Source of the DNA: Lichenostomus cassidix | Lineage: Eukaryota > Chordata > Aves > Passeriformes > Meliphagidae | Assembly: GCA_008360975.2 (NCBI GenBank) | Contig: CM039182.1 | Span: 108,118,443 to 108,182,442, forward strand | Length of the DNA: 64,000 nucleotides | Direction: 5' to 3' | Shown here: positions 1 to 13,200 of the stretch, one piece after another | Numbering within the stretch: position 1 is the stretch's first letter | How the letters are laid out: each line of letters opens with the position of its first letter | The notes under the pieces: model-generated | What the model saw: only the letters and a program-made list of their open reading frames with translations | What the model was told of the DNA's origin: nothing | The model's database searches: none | Program-made: the position numbers and the translations under genes

Positions 1-3000
1 TGAACCTCCCACTCTATAAATCGGAAAAGAAACTTTCAATTACATATCCAGACTAACTTACCTCAGAAGAAATGCAGGACAGGTTTTTGAGTCTGATACC
101 AAGAAAAGAATACTGTCTTTTTTAAAAGGCAGTTTTGGAAATGCTGTCATCAACAGCCTGCAGTTCTCCCTGAGTCAGTGCCACTGCCATTAACACCAGT
201 AATCCCCAGGAGTCATGACCAAATCCAAGGCTACCTCCAGAAAACTTCCCTTCCATAGCTTCAGGTTCTTTTCTACAGAAACTGAGCATGCTAGATACTC
301 TCCCCATAAAATCTGATGTATGGCTGGGTTTGCTTCTTTTTGTAGCCTTGATTATCTCAATTATCACTAAAATTGCATTGACTTCAAAGGGATTAGTCTT
401 TCCTATAAGTTATGTACCAACTGTAATTATGGTTCCTGGAACCATTCTTTAAAGAAGGAAAATAGTTACTAATATGTAAAGCTGTATTGTTTTATATCTG
501 GAGAATCTGTGCAGAAATTCACTAAAATGCTGACAAACTCATTTTGCTAACCACTGGTTTACGTTAATAAACCAAATAATTGAAATATATATGACTATCT
601 GGATATATAGAAACTCTATGCAGTATAGCCAGAGCCCACTAGAAAATATTTTAATGTAAAAAAAAAATGTCTTGTGTAAATATTTCTATAATCATCCTAA
701 GCAAATCAGAATTATTTTTCTGAATTGTGTTCAAAGTAATGAAACTAGTCTTCAGGACAACAGGCTGAATTCCTTGAACAGGAATGCTTTGTGAAGTAAG
801 AGTGTCCAAACTATGGTCTCTTGCATGTGTAGAAATAGGGGAAGAATTAATAGAAAAATTAGAGAAATAGCAAACTAATAGAAAAATAGAGAAAAATGTT
901 GTTTCAAAGGACAGATTTTGGTTATGTGGTGGTTGTCTACTTCTAGTACTATCTTTTACCAATTTTTTAATTATCAATTATTATGTAATACAATTTCTTG
1001 AAATATTTTTAGCATCTTTTAATATTGGTTTCTGTCATCAAACAGCAATTGCATTATCTCTCGGTGCATTTCCAGTGCACTTTTGAATATTAATTCCTAT
1101 TGCCGCATAATTTTTACAAACTTCCTAAATATTGTTTTCTTAGTGATTTGAGGATTTTTTTTGGTTACTACAAATAGTGGAAGAAAAAAATGTATTTGAA
1201 GATGTGAACAAATATTTGGTCTGTTAAAAATTCTGTGCAAATTCTTTTTCTAGCTCTATAGTTAAAAAAAAATAGCATATAGTTTAATTCTGACAAACAG
1301 ACATTAGTTTTGTTTCTTTTCTTCCAGTTGTAATTTGGAAGCCTATTTGCTGTCTTACCTTTAATCTTACTGTTTAATAGTGAAGAAGGAATGGTTTTCA
1401 GGGAACAAGGACACTAGTGATATCAATTCTGCTCTAAACTATTTAAGTGAAACACTCTTACTAAAGAGTCAGCAGCATGCAACAACAAGTGCATGGTTTT
1501 CTTTTTCTTTTTTAACTTGGGTTTATTTGGGAGTAGGTTTCTACAGTTTTAAACAGGCTCTTTGAGACCCTGGCATGGTGAGAAGTATACTGACATGGAA
1601 GAAAACAGAGCCACAAGATGAGGGTCTCATTAGATTTCTATCTAGGGAACACTGAATATGAACTGAAAGTTTCAATACTTTTTACTTTGTCCTGATTTTG
1701 TGTTATAAATAACACTTCTAAATTTTGTGAGCAGCACTTACTATGTACAATATGAAAAGACCACACAATTTAAACGACAATTTAAAAAACTTCTGCCGTT
1801 TTGCTTGAATTAACATAACTGCATAATCCAAACACTCTTCACTATTGAGTCACCAAATGCATAATTTTAATTTTATTTAAAATATAAGTAATATTACTGT
1901 GGGCTTGTGTTTTCATAAATAAAAATATTAGATATTTGTTTGTAATAATTTCTGAATGGCACTGAAAAAATACAATAAATGATCATTTGGAACATCATGT
2001 TTTACATAGAGTGGCTCAGGATATTTTTTTTTCCATTTATCAGTGGGAAATACCGTTTCCTTAAAACTGATTTCTTTTTTCCAGAAAAAAAACTCATTCT
2101 TTCAGACTAAAAAAAAACCTGTTGATTTAGAAAGTCAGTCATCCCAAGACAAAATTATTTCATGTGTCAAATTGACTACAATATTTTGTTTCAGGTTGTG
2201 AAGCAGAAATGTGTGTCACGTCTCAAAATAATTATAGTACAATTTCCTCGACCCATCATTCCGTGCATTGTTCTCTCTCTTTAGACAGCCTTTTATGCAA
2301 TACCCTTCCATCCTGCAACTCTGAAACAGTGCTTCAGAGGAGCTATAAATTAATACAAGCTGGACTACAAGCTGCAGAGAAGAAGGAGAGCAGAAGTCAC
2401 TAGGAACACAGTATTTGGGCAGCACAGGCATCACAGGTACATTCACTGCATACTGGTCAAAATGAATAGAACTAAGCAAAACCACTTTGGTTATAAAATT
2501 AAACTTTTTTCTAATGTGCCAGACCAGTGTTCATGATAATAACTATTGTTTGTACAGAGATTTTTTTTCAAAAAGCTTTAGCTGAACTCAGTAAATTACT
2601 GCTTTTAATAAGAGTATCATGTATAAAGTAAATGTCATCTAATCTATCACATTATTTTGCCTTAATAGTTTGACGTCTTTTTCTTCAGTGTTTCATACAG
2701 AATGATTATTGGCACTCACACATATTTCAGATAATGATTTAAGCATTTTATCAGGAAGTTAAGATAGAAGAAAAAATTGTCCATCTTCAAATTTATAGCA
2801 ACTTTGCTATTAGTCTGATGATACTGCCAATTCCAGTGCAACAAAGATAATTTATCATTTATCTTTCATGTATTTAGACCCAGCCTAAATAGAAATGAAC
2901 CAAAATTATGTTACACAACACCAGTTTTTATGCCCAAGCTACTTCAGTTGAAATCTATGGTAGCACAGGTACAGGTCAAAAACAGGTCAATAGACAAAGT

Positions 3001-5000
3001 TATTTCACATTCCAAGTGCACTTAAATTTTACAAAAAGAAGAATAATGACAAAATTACAATTTGTGACAGTTTTGGATGCACATTTTTATAATGATGAAT
3101 CTGTCATATTTTCTTATTGTGACCAGTTGTTAAACAGCATCTTGTAATTCAGGATACAGTGCAACAAGTTATGAAATGGAACAGTCACAAAATGACAATT
3201 TAGGAAACAAAAGCTGCTTAGTTGGCATCCATCATGCTCCCTGATTTCTGATGTTCATCATGCACTGTTGGGCCTGCCTGCAAATTTAGATAGCTACCTG
3301 TTTAATCCTTTTCCCTACTTTTTGGGAAAGCTCTAAAAATGAAAAAAATGTGCATACATTACTAGCAGGTTTTCTTCCAGCTCCTTCATTAAAGATTTGT
3401 TTCAAGCCAGTCAAAATCCAGGTAAAATAAACAGTAATTTTGTACCTGCAGGCTTTGATTTTACAGTGATCCAGTAGCAAAGATCTAGGTGAGAGTCTGC
3501 TCCTGTGCCAGTCACTGCAGGCTCAGGTTGTCACCTTGAATTGTGACACTAGACTGCAACTCCAGAGACAAAGGCTCCCCAGGATTCCCTATAGGATCTT
3601 GGTAAGTTGTTTAATTTTTCTGAAGTTTCAATAAATTGTCTTTGAAAAGGGAAGTTGCAACTTAATCTCTTCCCCTTAGGAATATGATTACAAATTCATC
3701 AATGACTGCAAGATGCTCAGGTGTTTTGGTAACACCCATAAATACATTATCAGTACTGTGCCTGTAGCACATATGCAGACAACACTTCTCGAGTCTTTGA
3801 TGTTGACTATCTACTAAAATGAATGCTATTTGACTGTAAAATAGCATTTTTACCACTCTAGATCAAATGTTTGTATTGCTGTTTGTAAACAGCAAAATAA
3901 TAGCTATTGGACATTCAAAATTTATAAATATTAGTAGGAAAGTAATGCTTTCCTTGTGTTGTTTCTGGGTATGTATATCTGACTTTTATCTTCTTGCCCT
4001 TCTTATTTAAAATATCATTGAATAAAAGTGACCATGGTAAGCTGTAGGTGCACCAAGAGCCTTAGAAAGGGACTGGAGAAATTCATGTGTACTAGGTCAA
4101 TAAATACAAACTAAATAGCCTAATCTGGGTAAGTACTAGGGGATGGACTGCAAACCATGTCCAGGCTTGTACACCCTTCCTAAATGACATCTCCCATTGC
4201 AATTCTCAGAGACAGAATGAAAAGAAATACACCCATTTTTATTTTAAGTCTTATCAGTTCTGCTCCACTGTCCTGTGGGGGGTTGCTTTAAATTTTACTA
4301 CACTGAAGTTCAGAGTTTAACCTAAAAAGTCAGCAGTATTGCCAATGATTGCAAATTGCAAATTGTCTAGTCTCAGTTCTGGGAGATTGTCTGGGATTTG
4401 CACTTTTTATACAGCTTTTTTACAGGAATCATCTGAAAGCACCTGAAACAGCCAAGTCTTAATGGAAAGTTGTCAGTTAACACTGATAACCAATATGGTT
4501 TGCACATTCATAGGTGTGTAACCACTGGGGAAAAAAAAAAAAGAGGATGCAGCCCTTGGGTTATTTGGGATTTTTCCTTTTTGCCATTTAAATCAGATTG
4601 TATTTTAATTCAACAGAATATCAGCGCTCTTGAAGTGGTGAGTTACATACCCTGTAAAAGAAGTATGCATATTCATGGCCCTTTCTGACAGAAGTCTTAC
4701 CAGAGCCAGCTCTTACTTTGTTCTATCACTATTTGGGATTCACAGAGTAGCTATGTAGTTGTTTTTGTCAATATAATTTTATACTTCAAAAAGAAAATAT
4801 TATTAAGACAAGTGTGTGAAAACTACTTTGGCATCATCCTTAACATTTTGTTTCTTTAAGAAAGGCCTATGCAGAAAGGTTACAATTTTAGTAGCTGCAT
4901 GACCCATTGGAGAATAAAAATGACAGGGCCAGCATGAAAGCCTTGCAGCTCTTTACAGTACTTCATATATGTGCCTTTCAGTGTAATATGTCACAGGTTT
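1..5000. other. Gene-free upstream DNA
   Basis: AT-rich, with many short A and T runs. No open frame here resembles a known protein, and I found no exon with convincing flanking splice signals. By conserved synteny another desmosomal cadherin gene may lie to the left, but no cadherin-like exon is visible. Nothing else recognised. Confidence 0.5.
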
Positions 5001-5004
5001 TACA

Positions 5005-5396
5005 AGGGCATGTACTGATAGGCAATGGAGAATGGCTTTAAACTGAAAGAGGGTTGGTTTAGATTAGATATTAGGAGGAAAATCTTTACTGTGAGAGTGC
5101 TGAGATACTGGAAAGCAACCAGAAAGGCAACCCACCCCTGGAAGTGTCCAAGGCTGGGCTGAATGAGGCTTTGAGCAACCTGATCTAGTGGAAGCTGTCC
5201 CTGCCCCATTTTACAGGGCTGCTCCCCACTCTCTCCTCTCCCAACATATATCTGTGCCCAGTTTTACTTGACTTGTTAAATTTCATCCCATTAATCACTG
5301 CCCAGTGCTCCAATCTACCTAGATCTCTCTGCAAGCCATCACATCCATGGAGGTTGAAACAAGATGATCTTTAAGGTTATAAAGATTCTGTCATTC
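5005..5396 (+). mobile_element. CR1 LINE 3' fragment with embedded antisense piece
   Basis: About 5005-5215 reads as the 3' part of a CR1 non-LTR retrotransposon: an aaactgaaagaggg block, then a ctggaagtgtccaaggc-like block, then gcaacctgatctagtggaag. The usual 3' end (agatgatctttaaggt ... attctg) resumes at about 5346-5396. Between them is a piece that fits CR1 only in reverse orientation. The copy is degenerate and has no coding potential. Boundaries are by eye. Confidence 0.8.
5216..5340 (-). mobile_element. Antisense CR1 fragment inside a CR1 copy
   Basis: Read on the minus strand, this stretch resembles the CR1 region around gcagagagatctaggtagat, followed by a gatgaaatttaacaag-like block, upstream of the normal CR1 tail. 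It lies between two halves of a sense CR1. It shows no CR1 3' terminus of its own, so a simple nested retroposition is not the obvious explanation. Confidence 0.55.
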
Positions 5397-5779
5397 TACA
5401 TCCCCAGTAACTAATAAACAGCACCTGACTACATCAGCAACCCGTCTCATATCACCAGGAGACACTGAATAGGAAAGCCCTGTGCTTTAAAGGACTGGAG
5501 TTCACTGTTCTATCTAACTTATTTGTGTTTCATTCAGTCAAAATGCAAACTGGAACAGAAGGGACTCAACAGAAGAGACTCAATGGAAGATCAATTCTAC
5601 CACTGTCTTTTCTGACAAATGTCCATCCTAACCCTAAGAATTTCCAGTAATGAAGATTCAACAGGCTCCCAGTTGTCCTTTAATTCCTATTGGAAAGTTC
5701 AACTGATAGCTTACTTAAATCTTCTTTTTGCAGTTTGTTATCCTCTGTAAATGCAGAGAGATTATAAGAGAGCAACAAA

Positions 5780-6210
5780 TCTGGTCAAAGGGCTGGAAGG
5801 TCTTCTCACTTCTCTGACTAGTGTCTGAGGATTTGTGTTTGTCTAGTTTGGAGAAAAGGAGGCTCAGGGGTGACCTCATTGCTCCCTACAGTCTCCTGAA
5901 GAGGAGAAGTGGAGAAGGAGGTATTGATCTATTCTCCCTGGCATCCAGTGACAGGACATGTGGGAATGCCTAAAAGATCCCCCAGGGGAGGTTCAAACTG
6001 GACATTAGGAAGCATTTCTTTAATTGACAGGCTGTTCAAACACTGGAACAGGCTTCCTAGAGAAATGGTTAACCCCAAGGTATCAATGTTTGAGAGGCTT
6101 TTCGACTGTGCCCTTAATGACATATTATAACTTTTGGTCAGCTCCAAAGTGGTCAGAAAGTTGGATTGACTGACTGTTGTAGATCTCTTACAGCTGAACA
6201 CACACCACAC
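5780..6210 (+). mobile_element. CR1 LINE 3' fragment
   Basis: Contains the typical CR1 tail order: ggagaaaaggaggctcaggg, then gtgacctcattgctccctac, then caaactggacattaggaag, then a degenerate aacaggcttcctagagaaat block. It runs into the pentanucleotide repeat at 6211. Truncated at its 5' end and degenerate; no intact reading frame. Confidence 0.85.
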
Positions 6211-6265
6211 TATTCTATTCTATTCTATTCTATTCTATTCTATTCTATTCTATTCTATTCTATTC
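6211..6265 (+). repeat. (TATTC)11 microsatellite
   Basis: Eleven uninterrupted copies of TATTC directly follow a CR1 tail. CR1 elements end in short ATTCT-containing repeats, so this is most simply an expanded CR1 terminus. Confidence 0.95.
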
Positions 6266-9200
6266 TCTGCCCAGTTTTGCATTTATTTGTATCTGCCTTA
6301 ATGTTCTCTGCCATGCGTTTTTTCCCAGAAAGAGAGCCACTCCACCCGGGAAAAAGTTTCCAGGCAATTCCAGAGTAGCGCCTGTTGCTACACAGAGGAA
6401 AGCAACAAAAGGGTTACTCTGCCACGCCTTGTTTCACACACACATAAGAGACGGTATATCACTGTCAGTAACAAAACGCCTGTGTTCAGGGCAGGGAGCT
6501 GGCCGGGCTGTTTTACAGCTCCACCAATCCCACAGCTCAGCAGGTTTACTCATTTCCACAGTTGCACCTGGCACCCGAAAAGTTGAATAACCTGGCCACA
6601 CCGGAAAAGAGAGGGGGAAAAAAAGGCAGGCAAGCCGTGAAAAGGAGAATGCATATAAGGGAAAGAGCTGAACAGAGAAAGATAAGGAGTAATCAGTTGA
6701 GTGTGAAAGAGGAGGTAGAGCAAAAGAAAGGGGAGGATTATTCCTGCTTGAATTTGTTTAAGGAGCATGACAGGAGGCATGGAGAATCAAAAACATAGTT
6801 AACGCACACAGGAACAACAATGACTCCATTTTTAGAATGCCAAGTGTTTGCTTAAAGTATCAAATTCTGTTGCTAATCTACTCCTCAGCATTTTTTCCCG
6901 CAAAAAAAAAAAAAAAAATGCAGGCTCTTGGTCCTGCAAGTACTTCTTAGCTGGTGACTGCAGCTATTGCAACTGCTCCAGTCTCAAGAGCTGTCTGGGG
7001 GTTAGAAACCGTCTCTGTGATGTGTATAATTTGTTATGGATTATGCATTATCCATTACCTATTTTGAATAAGTAAATGTTATTGTGATATATTCATGCAA
7101 TGCCCTGATACACTGCTTTCTACTGGGATCTTTTCCCAAAAAATGAGTGGCACCTGTGACCAAAGTGCAGTAAAGAATCTTTAAACAATGCAAAGATTAT
7201 TGACATAATCTCAAGCAATGCAAAATATTTGTATAATTGCTTCATGTGAATAGAAATGAACTCAACATTTCATTACTAAGAATATACACTGGGTTGTCCA
7301 CCTTAACATCATTTGCTAGGTACTGCACCTATCTCATTTGGTCAAATGACTTGTATAAAAGAAGAAACTGTGTTTTTCTAGAAACAAAAACAACAAAAAA
7401 ATCAAAACCCACAGTTGCTGTAAAGTTTACCTTGCTTTTGTATGAGGCAGAGGTGGATTCTGCTGGTCTGATCAAGTATGTCCTTGTCCTCCACCCTAGG
7501 GAAGCCAGAAGTTTCCTGGCACTGCTGTAATGAAGATTAGTCAGCATGAACAGGGCGTGGCAGGCAGAGCTGGGGGCAAGGCAAGGTTTCGGGGGAGTCA
7601 CCACGATCCACCACTATGCCAAGGGTGCAATAATAACTCGTTAGAATTCTTGGGCTGACAACTACTCTTCCTGAAAGCAAACACTCTCCCTCCTGACAAA
7701 AGTTCGGTTGTTTTAGACGATAACTTATTTGCTGTTAAAATTTTATCAAGAGCATTTACACAGATGTTTGTACTTTGAGACAACAGCAACCTGGCACATG
7801 CCTCACACCTTGGAAAGCACCTCACCAGGCACGAAAGAAGGGCCTTTGTGGTTTGAAAAGCAAAGATTAACTTTCTCTTTGTTCTGCAGTGTCGGTTAAC
7901 TCCTAATTGCTACTGTCCCCAGTGGGAAAACAAAGATCTAATGCTCAGCGGATCCTCCTGTGCAAACTGATCATAGAGACAGAACTGCAGCCTGGTTGTG
8001 AGAGGAGGAGTGTTTAGCTGCTGTTTTTAGGTTAAAGTGAAGGAAAGGCAGAAAGAAATTCAGCTTCAGTGGTGGCTGACAGACTTACTAGCTTTTTTAA
8101 AACCAAATGGGTACTGTTTGACATTCTTTTCATAACAGCAGGCAAATTATTTTTGTAAAACATGGATAACACAAGTTTTTCATACGAGGGAGCCAAGTTA
8201 AAGAAAAAACAACAAACAACTTTTTAATGATGGCTGAGGTTCTTGTAGGATGTCCAAGCCATGTAGCTGACCCAGACTTAAGTTATAAGCAACCTCAGAA
8301 CAGACATCTAAGCCCTGGCAAGATAATTTGCAGAAGAGTTTCTGTCTCCTGTGCTATTGAGCTCTGGGAAAAGATTATTCTATTCATTTCTCCTGCAAAC
8401 ACATGCAACTTCAAAGTGAAATCAAAGCTAAGGATTTTTCAAAAGAAATTAATTTAGCTTTTTATTCCATCATATCAGCATTTAAAACTGGCAAATAGTT
8501 GTTTGTGTATATACATATCCTATTATCTCATTAACAGTGCACTGCATCAACAACCAAAAATTGTTTCAGAATTCCACAAAGCAACCTGCAGATTAAGAAG
8601 AAAGCTACAAATCAAGGTTCTTCTCTTGTAACCTGATGTAAAGAAATACTTAACCATTAGTCTAGAAAATGAAATATACATGTGAAAGCAGATTCGACTT
8701 CTAAATCACCAAATTAAAAGGGTTGTAATATGAATGCTCTCCAAGACATGCTCTGCCTCATTTATCTCAAACAGGAAGAACTAAAAGAAAACTTCATAGT
8801 ACTTCTACTATCATTAGCTGCAGAAGCTGCACGGCTGTTAAACCTATGCCAAAGTACACCCCTGTCCTCGAGACCCTAAAGAAGATCCTCAGAGGATCTC
8901 AGGGCGGGTGCACTGTTCTGTGAATGTATTCAGTTCTGTTTGGTTACAAAGTGATCAGCACAGTGACCCAGTGACAGAACAAAGAAAGGATACAAAACCT
9001 CCTAATACTATGCATTTCACATACATTGGCTTGTTTACAACTTTTGTTTTCTTTAAATTTGGACAACTGTTTTTATGCAGGGGTTTCAGCAAACTCAGTA
9101 AACTGGGATATCCTAAATAAATAACACAAACAGATATATGTTACTTCAGAAAAACTTGTGAGGTAAAGCCCTCACGATGGCCATGGAAATTATAATTGTT

Positions 9201-9640
9201 GCAACTGACATTGAATTATTTATTGTTCACTGTTACAACATGAAATAAAGGGACAATGTGATTGGAAAGGCTCCCACAGTACTGGTTCCCCTCTCCGAGC
9301 GCGAATAGTAACACAAATAGTATCACAACCACCGGGTTCGGAAGTTACTACAACTGAGTGTGAGCCTGGAAAAATTAATTAGGTAACTGTCTCAAAGAAG
9401 AGAGGATGTAGGGAAAGCACGTTTTAATTGTTTCGTCACCATGAAGGATCAGTTATGCTTTCGTAAGCACCAATTAATCAGGTGTATCCAGGAAAGATCT
9501 CTGCCAGGTAAGAGTAGGAAGGATATGGCTCGGAGCGTATAAAAATGAGTATTACGGGGAAGGTTGTACAAAAAACGCTGACAATTTTATTTTCCCTTGA
9601 GACTGCGCTCCCCCCATCAATTACTCCTTAATGTATCAGT
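6266..9640. other. Gene-free DNA upstream of DSG2
   Basis: No recognisable gene. It has a purine-rich stretch at about 6600-6740, an A run at 6901-6918 and several short open frames without similarity that I know of. The last 400 bases gain CpG dinucleotides and include a TATAAAAA at 9538-9545, about 460 bases upstream of the DSG2 start codon; I cannot say whether it is used. Confidence 0.5.
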
Positions 9641-10230
9641 TTGTTGTCGCAGCTGCTCTGCGCCTCCCCTGCACGCTCCGGCTCGCCGTCCTCGGCGGCA
9701 GCGGGGGAAACAAACCCAAACTTTGGGAGCCCTGGGGAAGCCGGGAGCTCGGCGCTCCGAGCGCTGCCCTGGGCAGCCTCCGCGGGCGGAGCTCGGCGGG
9801 GCAGGGACGGGACTCACCGCCGCGGGCCGGGCGGGGCTCGGGGCCGGGTGCCTCCTGCCCCATCCCGCCACGGATCCCGCCCGGCACACTCCACCCACCC
9901 GCGGCTACTTGTGCCCCCCTGCCCGGGCTGGCGGCATTCCCGTGGTGGGCGGCGGGAGGAGCGGAGCACAGCGCGTCCCGTCCCGTCCCGTCCCAGCGCG
10001 GCGGTCATGTCGCGGGGCTCCGTGGCGGCGGTGCGGCTGCTGGCGCTGCTGGTGAGTGCGCGGCGCTGCTTTGCCGGGGGGTCCCTCGGTACCGGAGCGC
10101 TGCTTTGCCGCGGGCAGGGCGTGCAGTGCGGGATGGAGCCGCGGGAATACCGCCGTGGGAGTCGCGAGTGCGGCCGGCGGGGAGAGGTGCTCCCGTCAGG
10201 GCTTGGCAGCCCTCCCAATGCCGGCTGCAT
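9640..10230 (+). promoter_or_regulatory. DSG2: CpG island and promoter of DSG2
   Basis: Base composition changes abruptly to very GC- and CpG-rich and falls back after about 10,230. The island surrounds the first coding exon of DSG2. No TATA box lies close to the start codon, which fits a CpG-island promoter. A GTCCC unit repeated four times (9975-9994) lies just upstream of the start codon, probably in the 5' UTR. The exact transcription start cannot be read from sequence. Confidence 0.8.
10007..10051 (+). CDS. DSG2: DSG2 exon 1 (coding part): signal peptide start
   Basis: Fifteen codons, [15 protein letters not shown], with G at -3 of the ATG. The donor gtgagt follows in phase 0. It encodes the first part of a hydrophobic signal peptide; human DSG2 splits its signal peptide at the same place. 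Confidence 0.93.
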
Positions 10231-13200
10231 GTGGCTGGGAATTGATTTGCTCTTTTACTTCGGGAATTAGATAAAAAGCATCGCCGTTTGCTGCCTGAAA
10301 GCAGGTGGAGGTAGGAGATCCCAACAGGAACGGTACCTGGGATGGGTGGGGTTGCTGCGGGGCCGGGAGGAACAGGAACGCAGTGAGGAGTTCACATTGT
10401 TGCCGTCTTCTTTTCAACGTACTTTCTATACTAGTAAATTGCATTTCCCTTTTGAAGGAACAGTGCCAGGTGGGAAGATGAATCAAAAAATTTGGAAGTC
10501 TTTATTGCCTTAGAAAAATTACACCAAATTCTTAACAATCCAAGGCACTTCAGGCTTTCTCCTCCCCTGCCCTCACTATTTTTCTGCCATCAGCCTTTAG
10601 ACCTTCCAGCCTATAAAATACTTTCTCAAGCTAAAAGCAACAGTTGTCTCATAACAAACTGAGATCAAAACGTTTGGTATGTTGGATTTGGATTAATGCT
10701 TTCTAGCTTTTTCCAGCTGGTTTACAGCAAACTCTTTGTCACATCTGCGGCATTTTCTTTTCCTTTTCACCTTTGCAGGCTGGCAGAATGCCTGCGGAAG
10801 TCGGGCTGCCGCCATTCAGACAGAGGTGAGGGTGGAGGCCAAGCCCTGGGCTGTGCCGGGAGCTGCCGAGCAGCTGGGCCGGGATCAGTAATGTCTTGTT
10901 GCATTGACAGAATGGAAGCTGCTGAGGGTCGGAACCTTGCTCCCTGAGCCCGGGACCCTGCAAAATCAGATTTGTTACCTGAAGACCTGTTGCCTGATAA
11001 CTTTGATACAGACTTATGGTTGTGCACAAGTCGGCCAGCAACAGTTAAACCTGTTTTTTACAGCAGGCTAGTAGTTGGGGTTTGGTTGGAAAATGTTTTA
11101 TCCTCATTTTGTCCAAAAGAGCAATGGAAAATGTAGAGTGCTGCTGGTACAAAAGTTTTTACCTGTTCTCTCTACAATACCTGAAGCCACACCATCATCC
11201 ATTTTGGTGAGCTTGCACTGGCTCAGAATGCTGTTAGTTTTGCCTGAAGAACATTATTTTTCCCAATCTTCATCATCTTTAGTCTCAGCTAAAGCTGGGG
11301 CAGGATATGATGTGCTGAGAATCAGCTCAATTTGGTGCCTAAAAACCTCATTGTTGGATAGAATATTAGAGCAAGTAAAGCTGTCTTTGTTGGTTGATGT
11401 CAGAAGAGAATGAGAGGCACTGCTGGGTTTTAAAATTCCAGGGTTTTTTTCCCAATCTGGATAGAGCTGTTTGTGTGGCAAAAAGTCAAGTTGCTTATTT
11501 GAGAGTGTCAGATTAGGGTCATTTATTTCTTATGCACCTTAAGAAACTGTGGCTAGCACAGGTCTTTCTCGTGAGAACATTTTGCTGTGTTTTATAAACA
11601 AAGATAAAGTCTGGATGTTTTTCGAACAGTGTTTGGAGACTTGGACAGTTCAGGCCTGGCCAATTGTGCCTAGGGGGAGGGTTCTGACTGACCAATCTGG
11701 GCGACCTCTGAAAAGTCTATATATATATGGAAATTAAAATAATAAATGCCTTTTCTTGCTACACTGAGAACTGGGTCCTCTTCTCTGCTAGCGGCTCAAC
11801 AGCGACAAGAAACTACTTACTGCAAAGCAAAACCAGTCTAAAAGTAGTGTCTTCCCAAAGCATCTTCTACTTTAGAAGCATCAAGAACAGTAGGTTCTTC
11901 CTCTCCCAGTTTTTCCTGGAAGTATCTCTCAGTGCTCCCTCCCTGCCTGTGGGCTATATCCCTGTATCATCATCCCTGGGTAACTCACAGAGGTCACAGC
12001 AGATTTCCCCAGGCCCCTGCCTCTGACCCTTTTCCAGGAATTTTCAGCTGTGCTGAATGGTGGTGCACCCAAAGGGTTGGGCGTGACTTGGTGCGTGTCC
12101 AGAGCACACACCCAGAGCCGTGGGCACGGCTGTCGAGGATTATTAGACTGGGAGGTTTCTCGGCCCTTTCTAAAGGGGGTGGACATCATGTCTTCAAGAG
12201 AAAAAAGTCTTAAAATACTTCCTGCATTTGAGTGAAAGAATAGTTGACCGAGATGTATGAATCTTACTATGGGAGTAGCAAAATTTACTTTTTCTTTGAA
12301 CGTCTTCCTCAGACTGTACTTCATTGTTAGACTTAGGCTGGGTATGATGAAATTCAGGCCTGAATATATTAGATCATTACTGTAATGTCAGAGCCAGTAG
12401 CTGTTAATTTTCAGAAGTCATAGAAACAAGTTAAATAAAAACCATCACAAAATGATGTTTGGTTTTACAAAGAGCAAAGGTGAGCTAATTGAAAGCAACC
12501 TAACTTCTGTTGCCAGTAACATGTTGAAACATGGTAAAAGCATTTACAAGCATCTGTGGATATATTCAACATTTTAATATTGTTCTAAAAAGGAGGGAAA
12601 ACCCAGCTGTGGTGAGGTCTGAAAGCAGCTGAGAAATATATAAGATCTACTGTTTTATCCATCCTATTGAACTGAACTGGCATGTTGCTTTTGATACCAG
12701 ACTTCATAGAAAAGTACATCTACATGTCCAGGAGAGACTACAGAACAGCAGAAAAAATGCAACCTAAACTCACAAAATCCTGTGTTGTGATTTTTTTTTT
12801 AAGGGAAATTAAAGAACTGGTATGTGAGAAAAGATGGTAAGGTGTTTGATAACTTTGCAGATACATGGAGGGTAGAAGAAAAGGGAATTGTGAAGGAAAG
12901 GGAATTATACCATACAATGAGAGCACTGTCAACGTGACAAAGGAGGAGATTGGGTTTGAGGCTAAGACATCTCAGTATAGCTGTTTAAGTTTCTGTTATG
13001 GTAAATGGAGATGCAGTGGATGCTGAGTACACCTGTTTGATTGGATCAAATGGACTTCTGAAGCAAATCTCAAGACTGTGTGAATCATATCCCAGCTGGG
13101 TGAAACCACATTGGGAGATTCATCCATCTATTTGTAGATGTTTGATTTGTGGCACCAAGCAAATTCTAGTCTGAAGGAAAACCATCAAAACATGGGTTGT

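Noticed and set aside
122..367. 81-codon open frame on the minus strand
   Set aside because: No motif recognised, no start or splice context, and neighbouring desmoglein genes would be expected on the + strand. Probably chance.
9597..10274. Several overlapping 70-209-codon open frames on both strands
   Set aside because: These arise because the CpG island is poor in stop codons. Only the 45 bases from 10007 belong to a real coding exon.
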